From Lumbricus rubellus (Eukaryota > Annelida > Clitellata > Crassiclitellata > Lumbricidae), in contig OX243817.1 in assembly GCA_945859605.1 (NCBI GenBank), positions 34,378,660 through 34,442,659 on the forward strand: a DNA stretch of 64,000 nt, in the 5' to 3' direction. Made by a program: the position numbers and the translations under genes. The notes below the pieces were generated by a model. The model saw only the letters and a list, made by a program, of their open reading frames with translations. It ran no database searches and was not told the DNA's origin. Shown in pieces: positions 52,481 through 62,884 of this stretch (position 1 is the first letter of the stretch; the number at the start of each line of letters is the position of its first letter).

Positions 52481-53021
52481 AATAATATTATCATTCTGTT
52501 GTTCAGGTTCTATCACATTTGCTATGGAATTACTGACCGACTGCCTGGACTGCCTACTTTATTTTCATATCCCTTGGCTAATTTATTGACTTCTCTTCCC
52601 CCAGATTACTCAAACAAAAAACGACAAACTGTTGCTGAGAAATATAATTTTCAAACGAAGTAGGCCTAATATATATTTAAATTTCGAAAGTATGCTGAAG
52701 AACCATCTCACGTTCATAACGCACATTAATTAATTATCTGCATAGAAGGAATGATCCTACATGCATTAAATACAATGCCTCTCTTCTGATGATGATGACC
52801 CGTCTTCGGTGAACATGCTAAACAGGTATCTTCGCAAAAGCAGAAGTTGCAAGAAAAATGCAGTGTCAGTTTAAATAAGCTATTCCGAAAAACAATTTAG
52901 TTAAAGCTAAAGAGTTTTATTCGTTCTATAGGCCTATGTCGTGCAGAGCAGAAATGTCTGCAAGCTCCTTCAGAATTCACTGAGGTGCTTCTGCAGCGAC
53001 TGGTGCAGCAGCTTAAGCAGA

Positions 53022-53038
53022 TTAAGCGGCTGCAGGGT
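53022..53038 (-). CDS. VWA gene, candidate last exon
   Basis: After a ttgtcttgtag acceptor, the phase-1 frame would read DPAAA then TAA. It is the nearest in-phase ending downstream of exon 4, but so short that the call is weak. On the opposite strand the same bases read SEFTEVLLQRLVQQLKQI, which may be coincidental. Confidence 0.25.
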
Positions 53039-53304
53039 CTACAAGACAAGACAACAGTCGTTTAAACATGAGTTTCTTCGTAGAGACCAAAGTCTCAGCT
53101 GCCAAAGTTACCCCAAAAGCCTTGTGTTTTTTAAGAATATTTTAAAACTGTTGAGATATTTTTTCTAAATTTTAAAATTCCACAGAGTAATAAATAGGCA
53201 CAATACTCATAGGCCTACGCCTACTTTAAAAAATCAAGTTATTTCCTCAGCTCGCTTAGGCCTAAAAACACTCCGAATTATGCCAATGTCACCCCGTTTT
53301 ACGG

Positions 53305-53625
53305 CAAGGGCGGATACAGAAATTTTGGACGGGAGGAGGGGGTCCAAAAATTCTTGGCTTTGGGTCTGGGAAACAATTTCGTAGGCCCTATCCGCCCAAC
53401 AAGTTGATGACCTTTTTTTAGTCATCTGGCCAAATTTTCGGAAAAATCATACCATTTCATCCGCCAAAAAATTGATGATCTTTTTTTAGTTATTAGGCCT
53501 AAGTCCAAATTCTTGAAAATATAGGCCTACCAAATTATAAGCTTGTTGAAACCAAATGGTGGCACGATACATGGGCATTTCTAAATGGGGGGATGGCCGG
53601 ATTGGCCCCCCTGGATCCGCCCTTG
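53305..53625. mobile_element. hAT-type MITE
   Basis: The ends are CAAGGGCGGATACAG and CTGGATCCGCCCTTG, with a perfect 8-bp duplication TTTTACGG (53,297-53,304 and 53,626-53,633). Confidence 0.9.
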
Positions 53626-53677
53626 TTTTACGGTGTATGAAATGCTATATGCTTAATAGTATAAATACCAATCCTAC

Positions 53678-53768
53678 CTTTAGAAAAGACGCAGATGTGC
53701 TTCTCCAGAGCCTCTCTCACATCGTCGATCTTCGAGTATGTTGGTGACATGAAGTAGGTTATGCCTTC
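53678..53768 (-). CDS. VWA gene exon 4: C-terminal helix of the VWA domain
   Basis: Acceptor gatgttttag, donor AAA G|gtagga; 91 nt. It encodes EGITYFMSPTYSKIDDVREA then LEKHICVFSK, matching the last strand and helix of VWA domains. Phase 0 entry fits exon 3. Confidence 0.72.
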
Positions 53769-54034
53769 CTAAAACATCAAATATATGACATTTGTCTGCA
53801 TACAAATCATCATTGTTTTTCCATTATGCTCTCTCCTCGGCAAGTCAACCAAAAAGGGCCATAGATCTACCCCAAATATTTTTTAAAACCCGGAGGCGGG
53901 AACTGAAAACTGCACACGAACAAGGTACATGTAGGCCTACTTGACTATTGAACAAGGTAGGCCTATACTTGGCTATTGAGACTTAATTTTGCGCAGTTGC
54001 TTATTTTATTTAATTATTTCTCACATTTGCCATA

Positions 54035-54215
54035 GCGCCCCTTCACGCTCTCTATTCAGAGGCACTCTCGACTACACTGTTACAGCGCAAACACTGTATC
54101 GGAGTTTCACGCCGAAGCGCAAAAGCAATCGCTAGCGAATGACATGCTCAACGTCCCTACGCGGGTCGCTGTGTATTGGAATCTGGAACCCTCCTGATGA
54201 AAGGTAACGAAGTCA
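54035..54215 (-). mobile_element. SINE copy
   Basis: The reverse complement ends in gagtgcctctga...gagcgtgaaggggcgctatgg, matching the tail of the copy at 58,445-58,590. A B-box-like ggttccagattcc lies in the head. Confidence 0.5.
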
Positions 54216-55008
54216 CAACTAAACCATCGCGCCTTCTAAACATGATTTTTTTTATGATGCGACGCTTAAACATTTCAGATATTACATTACGCTGATTTCA
54301 CATAATATCTAAGTTTAGCTTAGAAACGTGCAAATTTAACTCAATATCAAAGTAAGTCGGTATAAAATAGACTGTCTTAGAAAATGGGTTACGCGTGTAA
54401 AATTAGAGATAAGTTGTAGGCCTACAAAGGGACGATGCAACGCTCAAATAATTATTGCAATGCATTAAAAGGTTCCGATGTAAAATGTATGAGAAGTAGC
54501 CAACTAATTCGTGCACTCCTGGCGAGTCTATAGTGAAACGGCGCTATATGAATATGCACTTGCAATAACGTTGCATGTGTTCAGAATGTTTGTTGTGTAT
54601 AATCTGACTATATCTATCTCATATCCTGTAATTTACACCCCAGTAGAGTATAGTATATATATATATATAGAGTAAGGCTTATAGCCTTATATAGTGGGTG
54701 CAATAATATGATTCCGATTTATGTGGTTCTGTGCATTCGCTTTTAAATTTTTAATTAACAACACGGTAGGTCTAATGACTTTTTAAAACTTAGGCCCTAC
54801 CCAGTTCTTCGATAGTAATTTTTCCACTTAACTCATTTTCTGGTTCCTCAAATCTGCTTTACTTTCAGGTTTTTGCCACTTAATGTAGTTGGACTTCTTG
54901 CATTGTAAGAAGGATGCTTCGAGGTTGGATTGAACCGGTAAAATATTCACTTACACGCGATTTGATCGGGAAAAGCATAACAAATTATTATTAAGTTGTA
55001 TGTCTGAC

Positions 55009-55318
55009 CTGGTGCGGGTATGAGGACAAAGGTCCTGCACAGGTTGCGTGACATTTTGAATCCGTTGTGTTCAGGCACACCATCATCATTTTTAGTCCGG
55101 TAGCTGCCTGAAGGTCGTTAGAAGCCTTGATAGCTTCGGCATCAGAAATAGCAGCATCATCTGTGATCAGTATTGCCACCCTTGGGACGCCCTCTTTGGC
55201 CGTAGCATTGGTGAAGACTTGTTCGGGGACGACTTTGAAGGACTCTGTGCTAGTCAGTTCACCGCGCGGGATCGTCTGCTCGGAAACGGCCTTCAACAGC
55301 GACGCCTCTGTAGTGTAT
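55009..55318 (-). CDS. VWA gene exon 3: VWA core
   Basis: The acceptor is cgttcttctgtag and the donor CAC CAG|gtcaga; 310 nt. The translation continues the domain: YTTEASLLKAV, PRGELTSTESFKVV, VFTNATAKEGVPRVAILITD, then DAEAIKASNDLQAATGLKMM. The pattern (R)VP(K)VxIxxTD, then (A)xxLxxxTG, is typical. The open frame extends beyond the acceptor to an apparent Met, but those residues are intronic. The segment after GLKMMMV (CLNTTDSKCHATCAG) has three Cys that could form disulphides. Confidence 0.82.
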
Positions 55319-55494
55319 CTACAGAAGAACGACCATACATAGCCTAATATTATTGCCACTGGTGAGCTAATTTTCATTAAGTAGCGTCTCATCATGAGCG
55401 CCATGTTGCCATACAATTAAAATTACACGTTGAAAAGAAATGACGCTTTATGAACGCTCCACCATAATATTATAGGCTAACACACAGTGGCGTA

Positions 55495-55731
55495 GACAGG
55501 GGGTTTCGGGAGTTAAACCCCATTGGCTTAAGAAAAAGGTTTTAAAAAGGTTATTTATCTACTTAAATAAGAAAAACAAAACAATTGCTTGTGGTAACAA
55601 TTGTTCTTCTTACTTTATTCTCTTTGTTACTTTATTCCCTTTTTATTTACTGCTGATGGGTTGGTGTTAGGAAGGGCATCCGGCCAGACCATAAAACCCA
55701 ACTCCCATCATAAATTCCTGGCTACGCCACT
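55495..55731. mobile_element. hAT-like MITE (CAGTGGCGTAG ends)
   Basis: It begins CAGTGGCGTAGAC and ends GGCTACGCCACT. No clear target duplication, so the edges are approximate. Confidence 0.6.
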
Positions 55732-56205
55732 AATAATAGGCTATATCACCCGTTAGGATGATCCAACGTCATACGTGCGTACAGATATACATGTAATTAT
55801 GTAGTCTACGTACAACCATGTGTATATAGGCAGTACATAAAGTAGCCTACATGGAGCACCTTACGACTTACGCTACTTTATATTGCGTGCGTAGGCTACT
55901 GTTTCTTTGGATGGGCAGCCGAGCGTACAGAGCGTGTTGAAGCTGACTCGTGCAAGACTCAGGGCTGAAAGTGAGCCGGGGGTCTGTCCGAGTCTCAGAC
56001 ATTTGGCGGTGCTTGAATAAGCAACGGTATTATTTTAGCACACTTTGGCCGAAAGAGACCCGGCAATTGTTTCAAACCACTTTCAGCCCTGGCACAGTTT
56101 TTGATTCCGCACCCTCTCCCTCCCCCGTTTTTCACTCTTTCTGCATTAGTCGTTATCTGCCTTTTGCGGACATGCAATTGCTTCTTCCTTAACGAGGCTT
56201 TTTAA

Positions 56206-57486
56206 CCCCTTTACGACCAGCGTGAAGGCCTACTAAAGTGCATGGAAAACACGAAGCTGGACGTTTTGGCGCCGCCGTTTTGGCGCCGGACGTTTTGGCG
56301 CCGCCGTTTTGGCGCCGGACGTTTAGGCGCCGGAATGTGTGTCACACTCATCCTAGAGTATAAAATTTTGATATTGTAGGTAGCTGTAGAAGGTTAATTT
56401 ACGCAAATTTTGAGGTAAATTTTGTAAAGATATCCTACCTACGCCATTCAATAGTTATGCCCGAAATAGCTAAGAATGTATGTATATGACATGCGTCGTG
56501 AGAGTCGATTAGGATCAGATTAGGCGTCGTGAGGGTCGGTTAGGGTTAGGTATAGGGTTAATGTAGTCATTCGGTCCCGTATAGGGTACAAATTACGGTT
56601 AATTATCACACCACTTAATGAAACTTGAAAAATAAATATTTAACACGTGTATTTCGTCGCCTGAGGATTATCTTGTCGTATGTCCACTTTTGTGAATTCC
56701 GAGAAAAACGAGTTTTAAGTTTCGCAACTTTGGACGCCAAAAATAAAATATCCAGTGCAATAAAACTTCAAGGAAAGACGTCATATTAAAGCATCGACAT
56801 TAATTAAAGAATGTTGCACAAAAATTAAACTGAAACTTAGAATGGTTTTTGTGAAATTTAGGAAAATGTTGTATAAAAATGGATTTAAATCAATTGCAAG
56901 TCATCCTGACGTGAGAATTTTTAAAAAAAAATATGAAATAATAAAGAAAGCAATATACAATCAATTGCGACTATGTTCGTTTCAATTTTCGCAAGTTTAA
57001 TACCATTTTTAAATAAAAGAATGTTTTTTATTCTCTGGACATACGACACTATGATACCATGAAGTGTGCAGTGTATAATGTCGTATCTCCTTATCGTCCA
57101 ATCAGCGACGAGCTTTCTCTGGACATACGACAATGCACTTTTAAACCGTGAATGCGGTACTGGAGATACAACAGAAAATTACTTACTAAATTGGAGATAC
57201 GACAATGCAATCCTGTATCATGGACATACGACAGGTAGTTTTTGTTGAATATCTTTAAAACGACTTGTCGTATCTCCTAACGGTTAACAGTGAAGAAAGA
57301 TAAACAATTTTTTGCTACAAAACAAGTCTAAACTCGATTTTGAAAAAAAATGGACATACGACAAGATAATCCTCAGGCGACGATTTGTAAACTGAACCGA
57401 AGATAAGCTGCTAAGACCAATTGTTATATTATAAACGCCAAAACGTCACATACCGTGGAAAACATATGCAGCTGGTCTTTAAAGGG
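56206..57486. mobile_element. piggyBac-like non-autonomous element
   Basis: TTAA lies on both sides (56,202-56,205 and 57,487-57,490). The ends begin CCCCTTTACGACCAGC and, inverted, CCCTTTAAAGACCAGC. Just inside the left end is an array of gacgttttggcgccgcc units, and a single inverted gccaaaacgtc lies near the right end. No transposase. It contains another TIR element at 56,655-57,382. Confidence 0.75.
56655..57382. mobile_element. TIR element with GGACATACGACA repeats, nested
   Basis: Perfect 32-base terminal repeats (start cgtcgcctgaggattatctt; arms 56,655-56,686 and 57,351-57,382) with ATTT on both sides as a possible 4-bp duplication. At least seven internal copies of ggacatacgaca or ggagatacgaca occur in both orientations. 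The design is like the 1.7-kb element nested in the Polinton. Confidence 0.8.
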
Positions 57487-57676
57487 TTAAAGGTAGTTTT
57501 AGAACTGCACAATCCCTTTGTTTCTTTTTCCGTCCTACGTGGTGAATTACTCCCAATCGGATGAGAATGGCATTTTCTACCACATTTAGCTGCAGCCTGC
57601 AGATAGGCCTAAGTGTTTCTGCAATTGCACAAATCCATCTAGAACTGCACATTTGTCAGAAACTGCACTCTAAAAA

Positions 57677-57900
57677 GCCCTGCTGCTTCTAAAACGCCCT
57701 GCTGCTTCTAAAACGCCCTGCTGCTTCTAAAAAGCCCTGCTGCTTCTAAAAACGCCCTGCTGCTTCTAAAACGCCCTGCTGCTTCTAAAAAGCCCTGCTG
57801 CTTCTAAAAACGCCCTGCTGCTTCTAAAAAGCCCTGCTGCTTCTAAAAACGCCCTGCTGCTTCTAAAAAGCCCTGCTGCTTCTAAAAAGCCCTGCTGCCT
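57677..57900 (+). repeat. 12-copy minisatellite
   Basis: Twelve units of gccctgctgcttctaaaaa/c, 18-20 bases each. Confidence 0.95.
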
Positions 57901-58399
57901 CTTAGCGGTTTTCGTTCGTTTATTCGGTCTTTCGACGCAGGTTGCAAACCGAAAGACTTGTTGTTCTGTCTGAGTCCTCTATCAGTTGTCGCCAACATCA
58001 ATTTAGTTCATTCTAGCAATCTTTCATCACACATTATAACAAGAAGCGTTGTCACAGCAGGCAGGCCTATAGTAAATCTAAATCTAAAGTTTCAGGTTAG
58101 CGAGAATGTGTCGTGACAAAGATTATTAGCGTCACCCTCCTCCTTCCGCTTGACTTGGGACTGGCACTGCCTGGTACTAATTCTGACTAATGTACGGACT
58201 AGCGCTAACAGCAGTGATTAGACCCCGCCACCGTCCTTCTAACCTTCTAATACCTTTGAATGGTACAGTTGGAGAAACATTCCTGCGAATGTAGACCTAT
58301 AGTTTGGAAGGATTGCTGAACTCCAATCTAAGTACATTTGTACATTCACCAACAATTATATGCTTACATGTATGCAAATGTGTGCTGTGTGTGCGCTAG

Positions 58400-58443
58400 A
58401 GAGAGAGAAAGAGAGACAGAGGCAGAGACAGAGATAGACAGAG
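58400..58443 (+). repeat. (GAGACA)n purine-rich patch
   Basis: A short gagagagaaagagagacag run next to the SINE. A longer array of the same kind is at 58,600-58,930. Confidence 0.9.
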
Positions 58444-58444
58444 A

Positions 58445-58590
58445 GAGGCGCGGTGGTGTACTGCATGGTGGCGTCGTCGCCTTGCAATGGAGCCGGAAGA
58501 TTCGAGGCTCGATGCAGTGTCCGCGCTGCATTCGGGAGCGCCTCTGAGGAGAGAGAGAGCTTGAAGGGGCGCTATACCAAGTGCACATAC
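58445..58590 (+). mobile_element. tRNA-derived SINE copy
   Basis: The head has A-box-like tggtgtactgcatgg and B-box-like agattcgaggctc, spaced as in a tRNA promoter. The body ends gagcgcctctgagg...gaaggggcgctatacc, the tail shared with the copy near 54,035. Confidence 0.6.
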
Positions 58591-58599
58591 AAACAAATA

Positions 58600-58930
58600 C
58601 AAAGACAGAGAGAGAGACAGTAACCGAGAAAGACCAAGAGAGACACAGAGAGAGAGACAGAAGAGAGAGAGAAGACAGAGAAGACAGAGAGAGACAGACA
58701 GACAGAGACAGAGAAAGACCAAAGGAGACACACAGAGAGACAGAGACAGAGAGACTGACAGACAAAGCAAAAGAGAGACAGAGAGAGAGAGAGACAGACA
58801 GATGGAGACTGAAACAGAGAGATGCAGAGAGCGAGATACAAAGAGAGACAGAAAGAGACAGAGAGAAGAGAGAGACAAAGAGAGAGATAGAGAAAGACAA
58901 ACAGACAGTGACAGAGAGAGACAAAGTAAG
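58600..58930 (+). repeat. (AGAGACAG)n purine-rich array
   Basis: About 330 bases of A/G/C units such as agagacagagag. Open frames rich in Arg/Glu (plus) or Ser/Leu (minus) are artefacts. Confidence 0.95.
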
Positions 58931-58969
58931 AAACAGAGCAAAACCTATCAGCTGCTATGTTCAACGTAC

Positions 58970-59165
58970 TTGTCCAAGTCCCAGATTAAATCAGTAACCG
59001 GGCCGTATTTCAGGTAAGCGACTCTTGACTTCGTTACGTCAACGTTCAGGTATTGAATTATTTTCTTTATGAAACGAAGGTTGCTTTGCCAGTTCGGACA
59101 TGACTCAATCCCCTCACAAATGGATGTAGAACCATCGTCGAGGAAAATAAGGTCTACAGTGCATT
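58970..59165 (-). CDS. VWA gene exon 2: start of the VWA domain with MIDAS
   Basis: The acceptor is tgttatttcatcag and the donor GGACAA|gtacgt; 196 nt (phase 1 in, phase 2 out). It encodes CTVDLIFLDDGSTSICEGIE, with the MIDAS motif DxSxS as DGSTS. After a Cys-containing loop (ESCPNWQSNLRF) it continues IKKIIQYLNVDVTKSRVAYL and ends in WDLDK. An alternative AG ten bases further in (gcactgtag) would drop the CTV residues and break phase. Confidence 0.82.
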
Positions 59166-59421
59166 CTGATGAAATAACATCAATTAAAAGAAATAGTTAC
59201 AGTGTTCAATTCGCCAGTTACTGTAAGAAACAACGTATTTCCTTGTGTTCATAATAGCATTGCAACAGATAATCAATTAATCATTAATTGATCAGAGGAC
59301 TTACCACTGTCTATTAATTATCATAATACCAATTGAAATAAAATCAAATGCAGCGTAACGCGAGGGTTTCACAGAAGACATGAACAGACAGCCTGAAATG
59401 CACATCATATTATTCTATATA

Positions 59422-60461
59422 CACGGTGTTCGGAAAAAATCGAACCTCTCCTATTGCTGCGATAATTTATGTAATAACTTGTACATTATGGCATGGAGAA
59501 ATTTCAGTTTAAAATACATGAATCAGATAACTGTCATTTGTTAGTTGTAAAGTGTTCAAATTTTTTCCCCTTCGACCTCAACACACGCACAAAAACACGC
59601 TCGCCACGGGCTAATTGCAGTTTGGTCAAATTCGTCCCATGCCTGTATTATACGCTGACGCAATTCTCCAACATCGCGTACCTTTGTCTTTTAAACTTTT
59701 CCTGCATTACAGATCGGATTTTGCAGTCCACGGTCCGCGGAATTTAGGCCTGTGCTATTTTTAGGGAAAGTGCAGAGGGTATGAAATCTGGAGTCTCGTT
59801 TGTAAGAGTTCAACAGTTGAACAGTATCGCGATCTCGGTGAGCCGGAGCACCATGACGTTGAAGGAATGGTGCTGTAGGCTAGTAGGCTATTCGGACAAC
59901 TCTCGGATATCTGGTTGTAATTTCAGCATCAACAAAACATCATGATACTATGCACCGCTAATTTGAACCCTCATGGTTCTACGAAGTGCATCGCTATCCT
60001 GCCAAGCGTCAACACACCGACCGAACCCATTACTGACTTTCTGAATGTCGATCGTTTCCGTAGTAAACAATTCCTATAGGGATGTTTTTTCTTCGGTGTT
60101 CCGACGGCAAGATGCAGACGAATATTAAATTTTGACTATATTCGAAGGGAAAGCAACAGCGAATACCGGTAGTTTTTCGTCGACGAACCAAATAAAATAC
60201 ACCAAGTTTGCAGAATAGGGCATCAACAACTGCTTTTCTCGCTCAAGGTTCGCCTGTACAGTTGTTGACTTCCGTTATTCCAGTCGCTCTACGCTGCTTT
60301 AATCATTTTAAATAATTTCAATTTTGATTACAGCCCATGATTGTCATAAATGGCTAAGATTATAGTTGGGAGTAACATAGTTTTACTCTCCATAATATTT
60401 TTACATTTTTAGTGTCAATTTACCTGTTTATTGTAGAGGTTAGGTTTTTCCGAACACCGTG
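59422..60461 (-). mobile_element. Degenerate mariner element
   Basis: TA on both sides (59,420-59,421 and 60,462-60,463). The ends are CACGGTGTTCGGAAAAA and its inverse. Minus-strand translation retains GAPAHRDRDTVQLLNSYKRD, the DDE-domain relative of the element at 14,585-15,594, but the rest is scrambled. Confidence 0.85.
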
Positions 60462-60599
60462 TAGTTACTCAAGATCACATCATAACTATTCCAAGCGCCA
60501 CAGGAAGATTTAAAAGGATAGCACTAGGGAAAGTGTTATTCTCAAATTGGTGAGCAATAATGAGAAAACAGCCAACACGTGAATAAGAAGAAACGGATT

Positions 60600-61060
60600 T
60601 TAAGACGCTTATAAATTAATATTATCGAGTGTGGTATCGTATGAATCTGAAACATGGACAGTGAGAAATAAGGCATGCGAACTTGCGAAGACTGCAGACT
60701 ACAATGCTTGGGCTAAGTAGCCTTATTTAAGTGATGTAGAAACCACAGGTTAGGTTTCATAGGCTCTATTCCATTTGTTCAGTACGCTGTAGCCTATTTT
60801 GAGACTTAAGCGCTTTCTTAAACTTAAACTTGCTGTAGGCCTAATACAATAATTCCCCGTCTTATTATTATTTGCTCTAAATAGGACGCTGCTTAGGCCT
60901 ATAGCTTAATAAAGTTCAATTTCAGATACGGAAATTTAAGAGTTTCAGTTGCTGGCTTGTAGAAGAACGAATAAGATTAGGTGGACGGAACATAAAACAA
61001 CCGAAGAAGTTAATGGAATGATTGGACAAGAAAGAAATAGACCTAATAAAAGAAACGACG
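60600..61060 (+). mobile_element. LINE fragment interrupted by a dispersed repeat
   Basis: YESETWTVRNKACELAK-like sequence (60,625-60,710) and IRWTEHKTTEEVNGMIGQER (60,968-61,030) are consecutive parts of LINE reverse transcriptases. Between them lies the dispersed repeat shared with 49,785-49,925. Confidence 0.65.
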
Positions 61061-61236
61061 GAGGGACAGAGTGTGACAGAGAGAAAGAAACAGAGACAGA
61101 CAGACTGACTGACAGAGCGAGGAGACTCACTACCGAGGAAGGCCGTTGAAGGGAAAATTATGGAGAGGAGGAACATGAGGAGGAAGACGAAGACGATGAT
61201 GATGATGATAGGCGGATATGAAACGCTCCGGATCAG

Positions 61237-61814
61237 GACGTTTGGGCGCCGCCGTTTGGGCGCCGGCCGTTTGGGCGCCGCCGTTTCGGCGCCGGCCGTT
61301 TGGGCGCGACGCCGTTTGGGCGCCGGACGTTGCGGCGCGAAAGAAGAACCTTGACGTTTGTAGATATAATTACATACGAAAGAGCCTCCTTCCTAACCTT
61401 GACGTTTGTAGATATAATTTGTGGAATGCTTTTATTTAACATCAAATCATTCCCTTGGGTAACATGATGTGTTAACATTAAATTTAACAATGCACATTAC
61501 AAAACATAGCTGAATTAAAAATTCCTGGACATTGAACTTCTGAAAGTAATTCAGTTCTTTGTGGAATGCTTGTATTTAACATCAAATCATTCCCTTGGGT
61601 AACATGATGTGTTAACATTAAATTTAACAATGCACATTACAAAACATAGCTGAATTAAAAATTCCTGGACAAATAAGAGTTTTAAGTGCTATTTCATTAC
61701 ATAACTTCTTCCGCGCCGAAACGTACGGCGCCCAAACGGCGTCGCGCCCAAACAGCCGGCGCCCAAACGGCGGCGCCCAAACGGCCGGCGCCGAAACGGC
61801 GGCGCCCAAACGTC
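61237..61814. mobile_element. Element with minisatellite inverted ends (GCCGTTTGGGCGCC)
   Basis: A GC-rich array of gccgtttgggcgcc units at 61,237-61,341 is inverted at 61,710-61,814. The middle contains a 115-base direct duplication (about 61,419-61,533 and 61,558-61,672, ggaatgct.ttatttaacatc). The end unit GACGTTTGGGCGCC resembles the array inside the piggyBac-like element at 56,260. Confidence 0.72.
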
Positions 61815-62204
61815 ACGTACCGGAAACGCTCAAAGAAAAAGCCAGGGCCGACAGAAATGTCTATGTTGGACATTTGAACCTGCCAAGAAGGACTTAAACG
61901 GACCAGAAGATCACTTGCTTACGACATCTCAAGATAATCAGCGAATAACTTTATTGCAAAAAGGCCTAGTATAGTTCCATTCATCTACTCATTTTTCAGG
62001 CAAACAATAGCCTACATGCGTCGGCGGCATAGGCCTATATCGGTTCTTCCAATCCTATTTCGCTTATTCTTCCTACACTCTTCTAAAAAAATTCTGCTTC
62101 CTCCTTCCTCTATTCCTGTAGGCTACTTGCCAATTTTTCTGTTTTACCTCCTTTTCTTCTGTTTCTCATTTTCATCTGAAACAAAATGAGTCTAAAATAC
62201 GTAC

Positions 62205-62286
62205 GTGCTTTGTGGTCGCCTGCTCTCACGTTGCCGGTCGCAACTGCCAGCAGCACGGCGGCAACGATCAGAAGAAAGACGGACAT
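62205..62286 (-). CDS. VWA gene exon 1: signal peptide
   Basis: ATG at 62,286 opens MSVFLLIVAAVLLAVATGNV followed by RAGDHKA, a textbook secretory signal peptide with a probable cleavage after the small-residue stretch. The donor is GCA C|gtacgt, phase 1, joining exon 2 in frame. Confidence 0.8.
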
Positions 62287-62385
62287 CGTTCGACTGTTGA
62301 GTTTCTCAGGAAGCGGAAATGATCTCAGCGATGACGAATGACGTCAGCAGTTGATGAGCACATGAAGAGACTGGGATAGGACTCC

Positions 62386-62400
62386 CTAATTTATACAATT
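62386..62400 (-). promoter_or_regulatory. TATA box of the VWA gene
   Basis: Minus-strand aattgtataaattag lies about 100 bases before the ATG. A start site about 30 bases on would leave a leader of roughly 70-80 nt. Confidence 0.5.
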
Positions 62401-62603
62401 CCTGTGAACGGATTTCAGCCAATCGGAAAAGAAATGGTCGAGACATCTGGTGCCTTGCATCAGCTTGAGATGACAGCAAATTGATCTGATCCAGCAGATG
62501 ACTAATTGGAATTTCAATCCAACATGACTTCACACGTGCAGTCAGTCGTACGCAGACATCTATCTGTCTGTCTCTTTCCACGTGACTGCTGTTTCCGTAT
62601 GTC

Positions 62604-62884
62604 CAGTGGCGTAGCAAGGTGTTTGTGGACCCCTGTGCATGGTTTCGGTGGCGGGCCCCTTCAATGCTTGAGCTCCATAGATTTCAAACAAAAAGGCTGC
62701 ACAAAAATTGAATTAGAGCTTAAACCAATGACATTCTTGAGTGTGTACGACAAACTTGTAGGCTAGGCTTGATTACGTTCTGAATATTCAGAAAGTAAAA
62801 AATTGACTCTGACCGCCGGGGACCCCTTACTGCTGGGGACCCTCGTGCACTGCACAGGCTGCACACCCTATTGCTACGCCACTG
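62604..62884. mobile_element. hAT-type MITE
   Basis: The ends are CAGTGGCGTAGCAAGGTG and CACCCTATTGCTACGCCACTG. The left flank is CGTATGTC and the right flank CGTAgcctaTGTC, i.e. the 8-bp duplication with a five-base GCCTA inserted. Confidence 0.8.

Larger units (their letters stand above)
53022..62286 (-). other. Gene model: small secreted VWA-domain protein
   Basis: Minus-strand exons 62205-62286 (signal peptide), 58970-59165, 55009-55318, 53678-53768 and a tentative last one 53022-53038. Junction phases agree at every step (1, 2, 0, 1). The product is a signal peptide plus one von Willebrand factor A domain of about 190 residues. The metal-site residues DGSTS, the LTSTE threonine and the LITDD aspartate are retained, so it could bind a ligand through a divalent cation outside the cell. 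The introns are full of transposons. A TATA box lies about 100 bases before the ATG. Identity beyond 'VWA protein' is not claimed. Confidence 0.75.

Noticed and set aside
52941..53065. Plus-strand frame (SEFTEVLLQRLVQQLKQI...LQDKTTVV) resembling the start of the second alpha/beta module
   Set aside because: The similarity is limited to a short Leu/Gln-rich helix and LQDKT, a stop follows, and no neighbouring domain is present. It could be a relic but is too weak to call.
57677..57900. CRISPR-like array of regular repeats
   Set aside because: Units are head-to-tail with no unique spacers, so it is a minisatellite in animal DNA.
58338..59017. Arg/Glu-rich or Ser/Leu-rich open frames
   Set aside because: Artefacts of the (AGAGACAG)n array.
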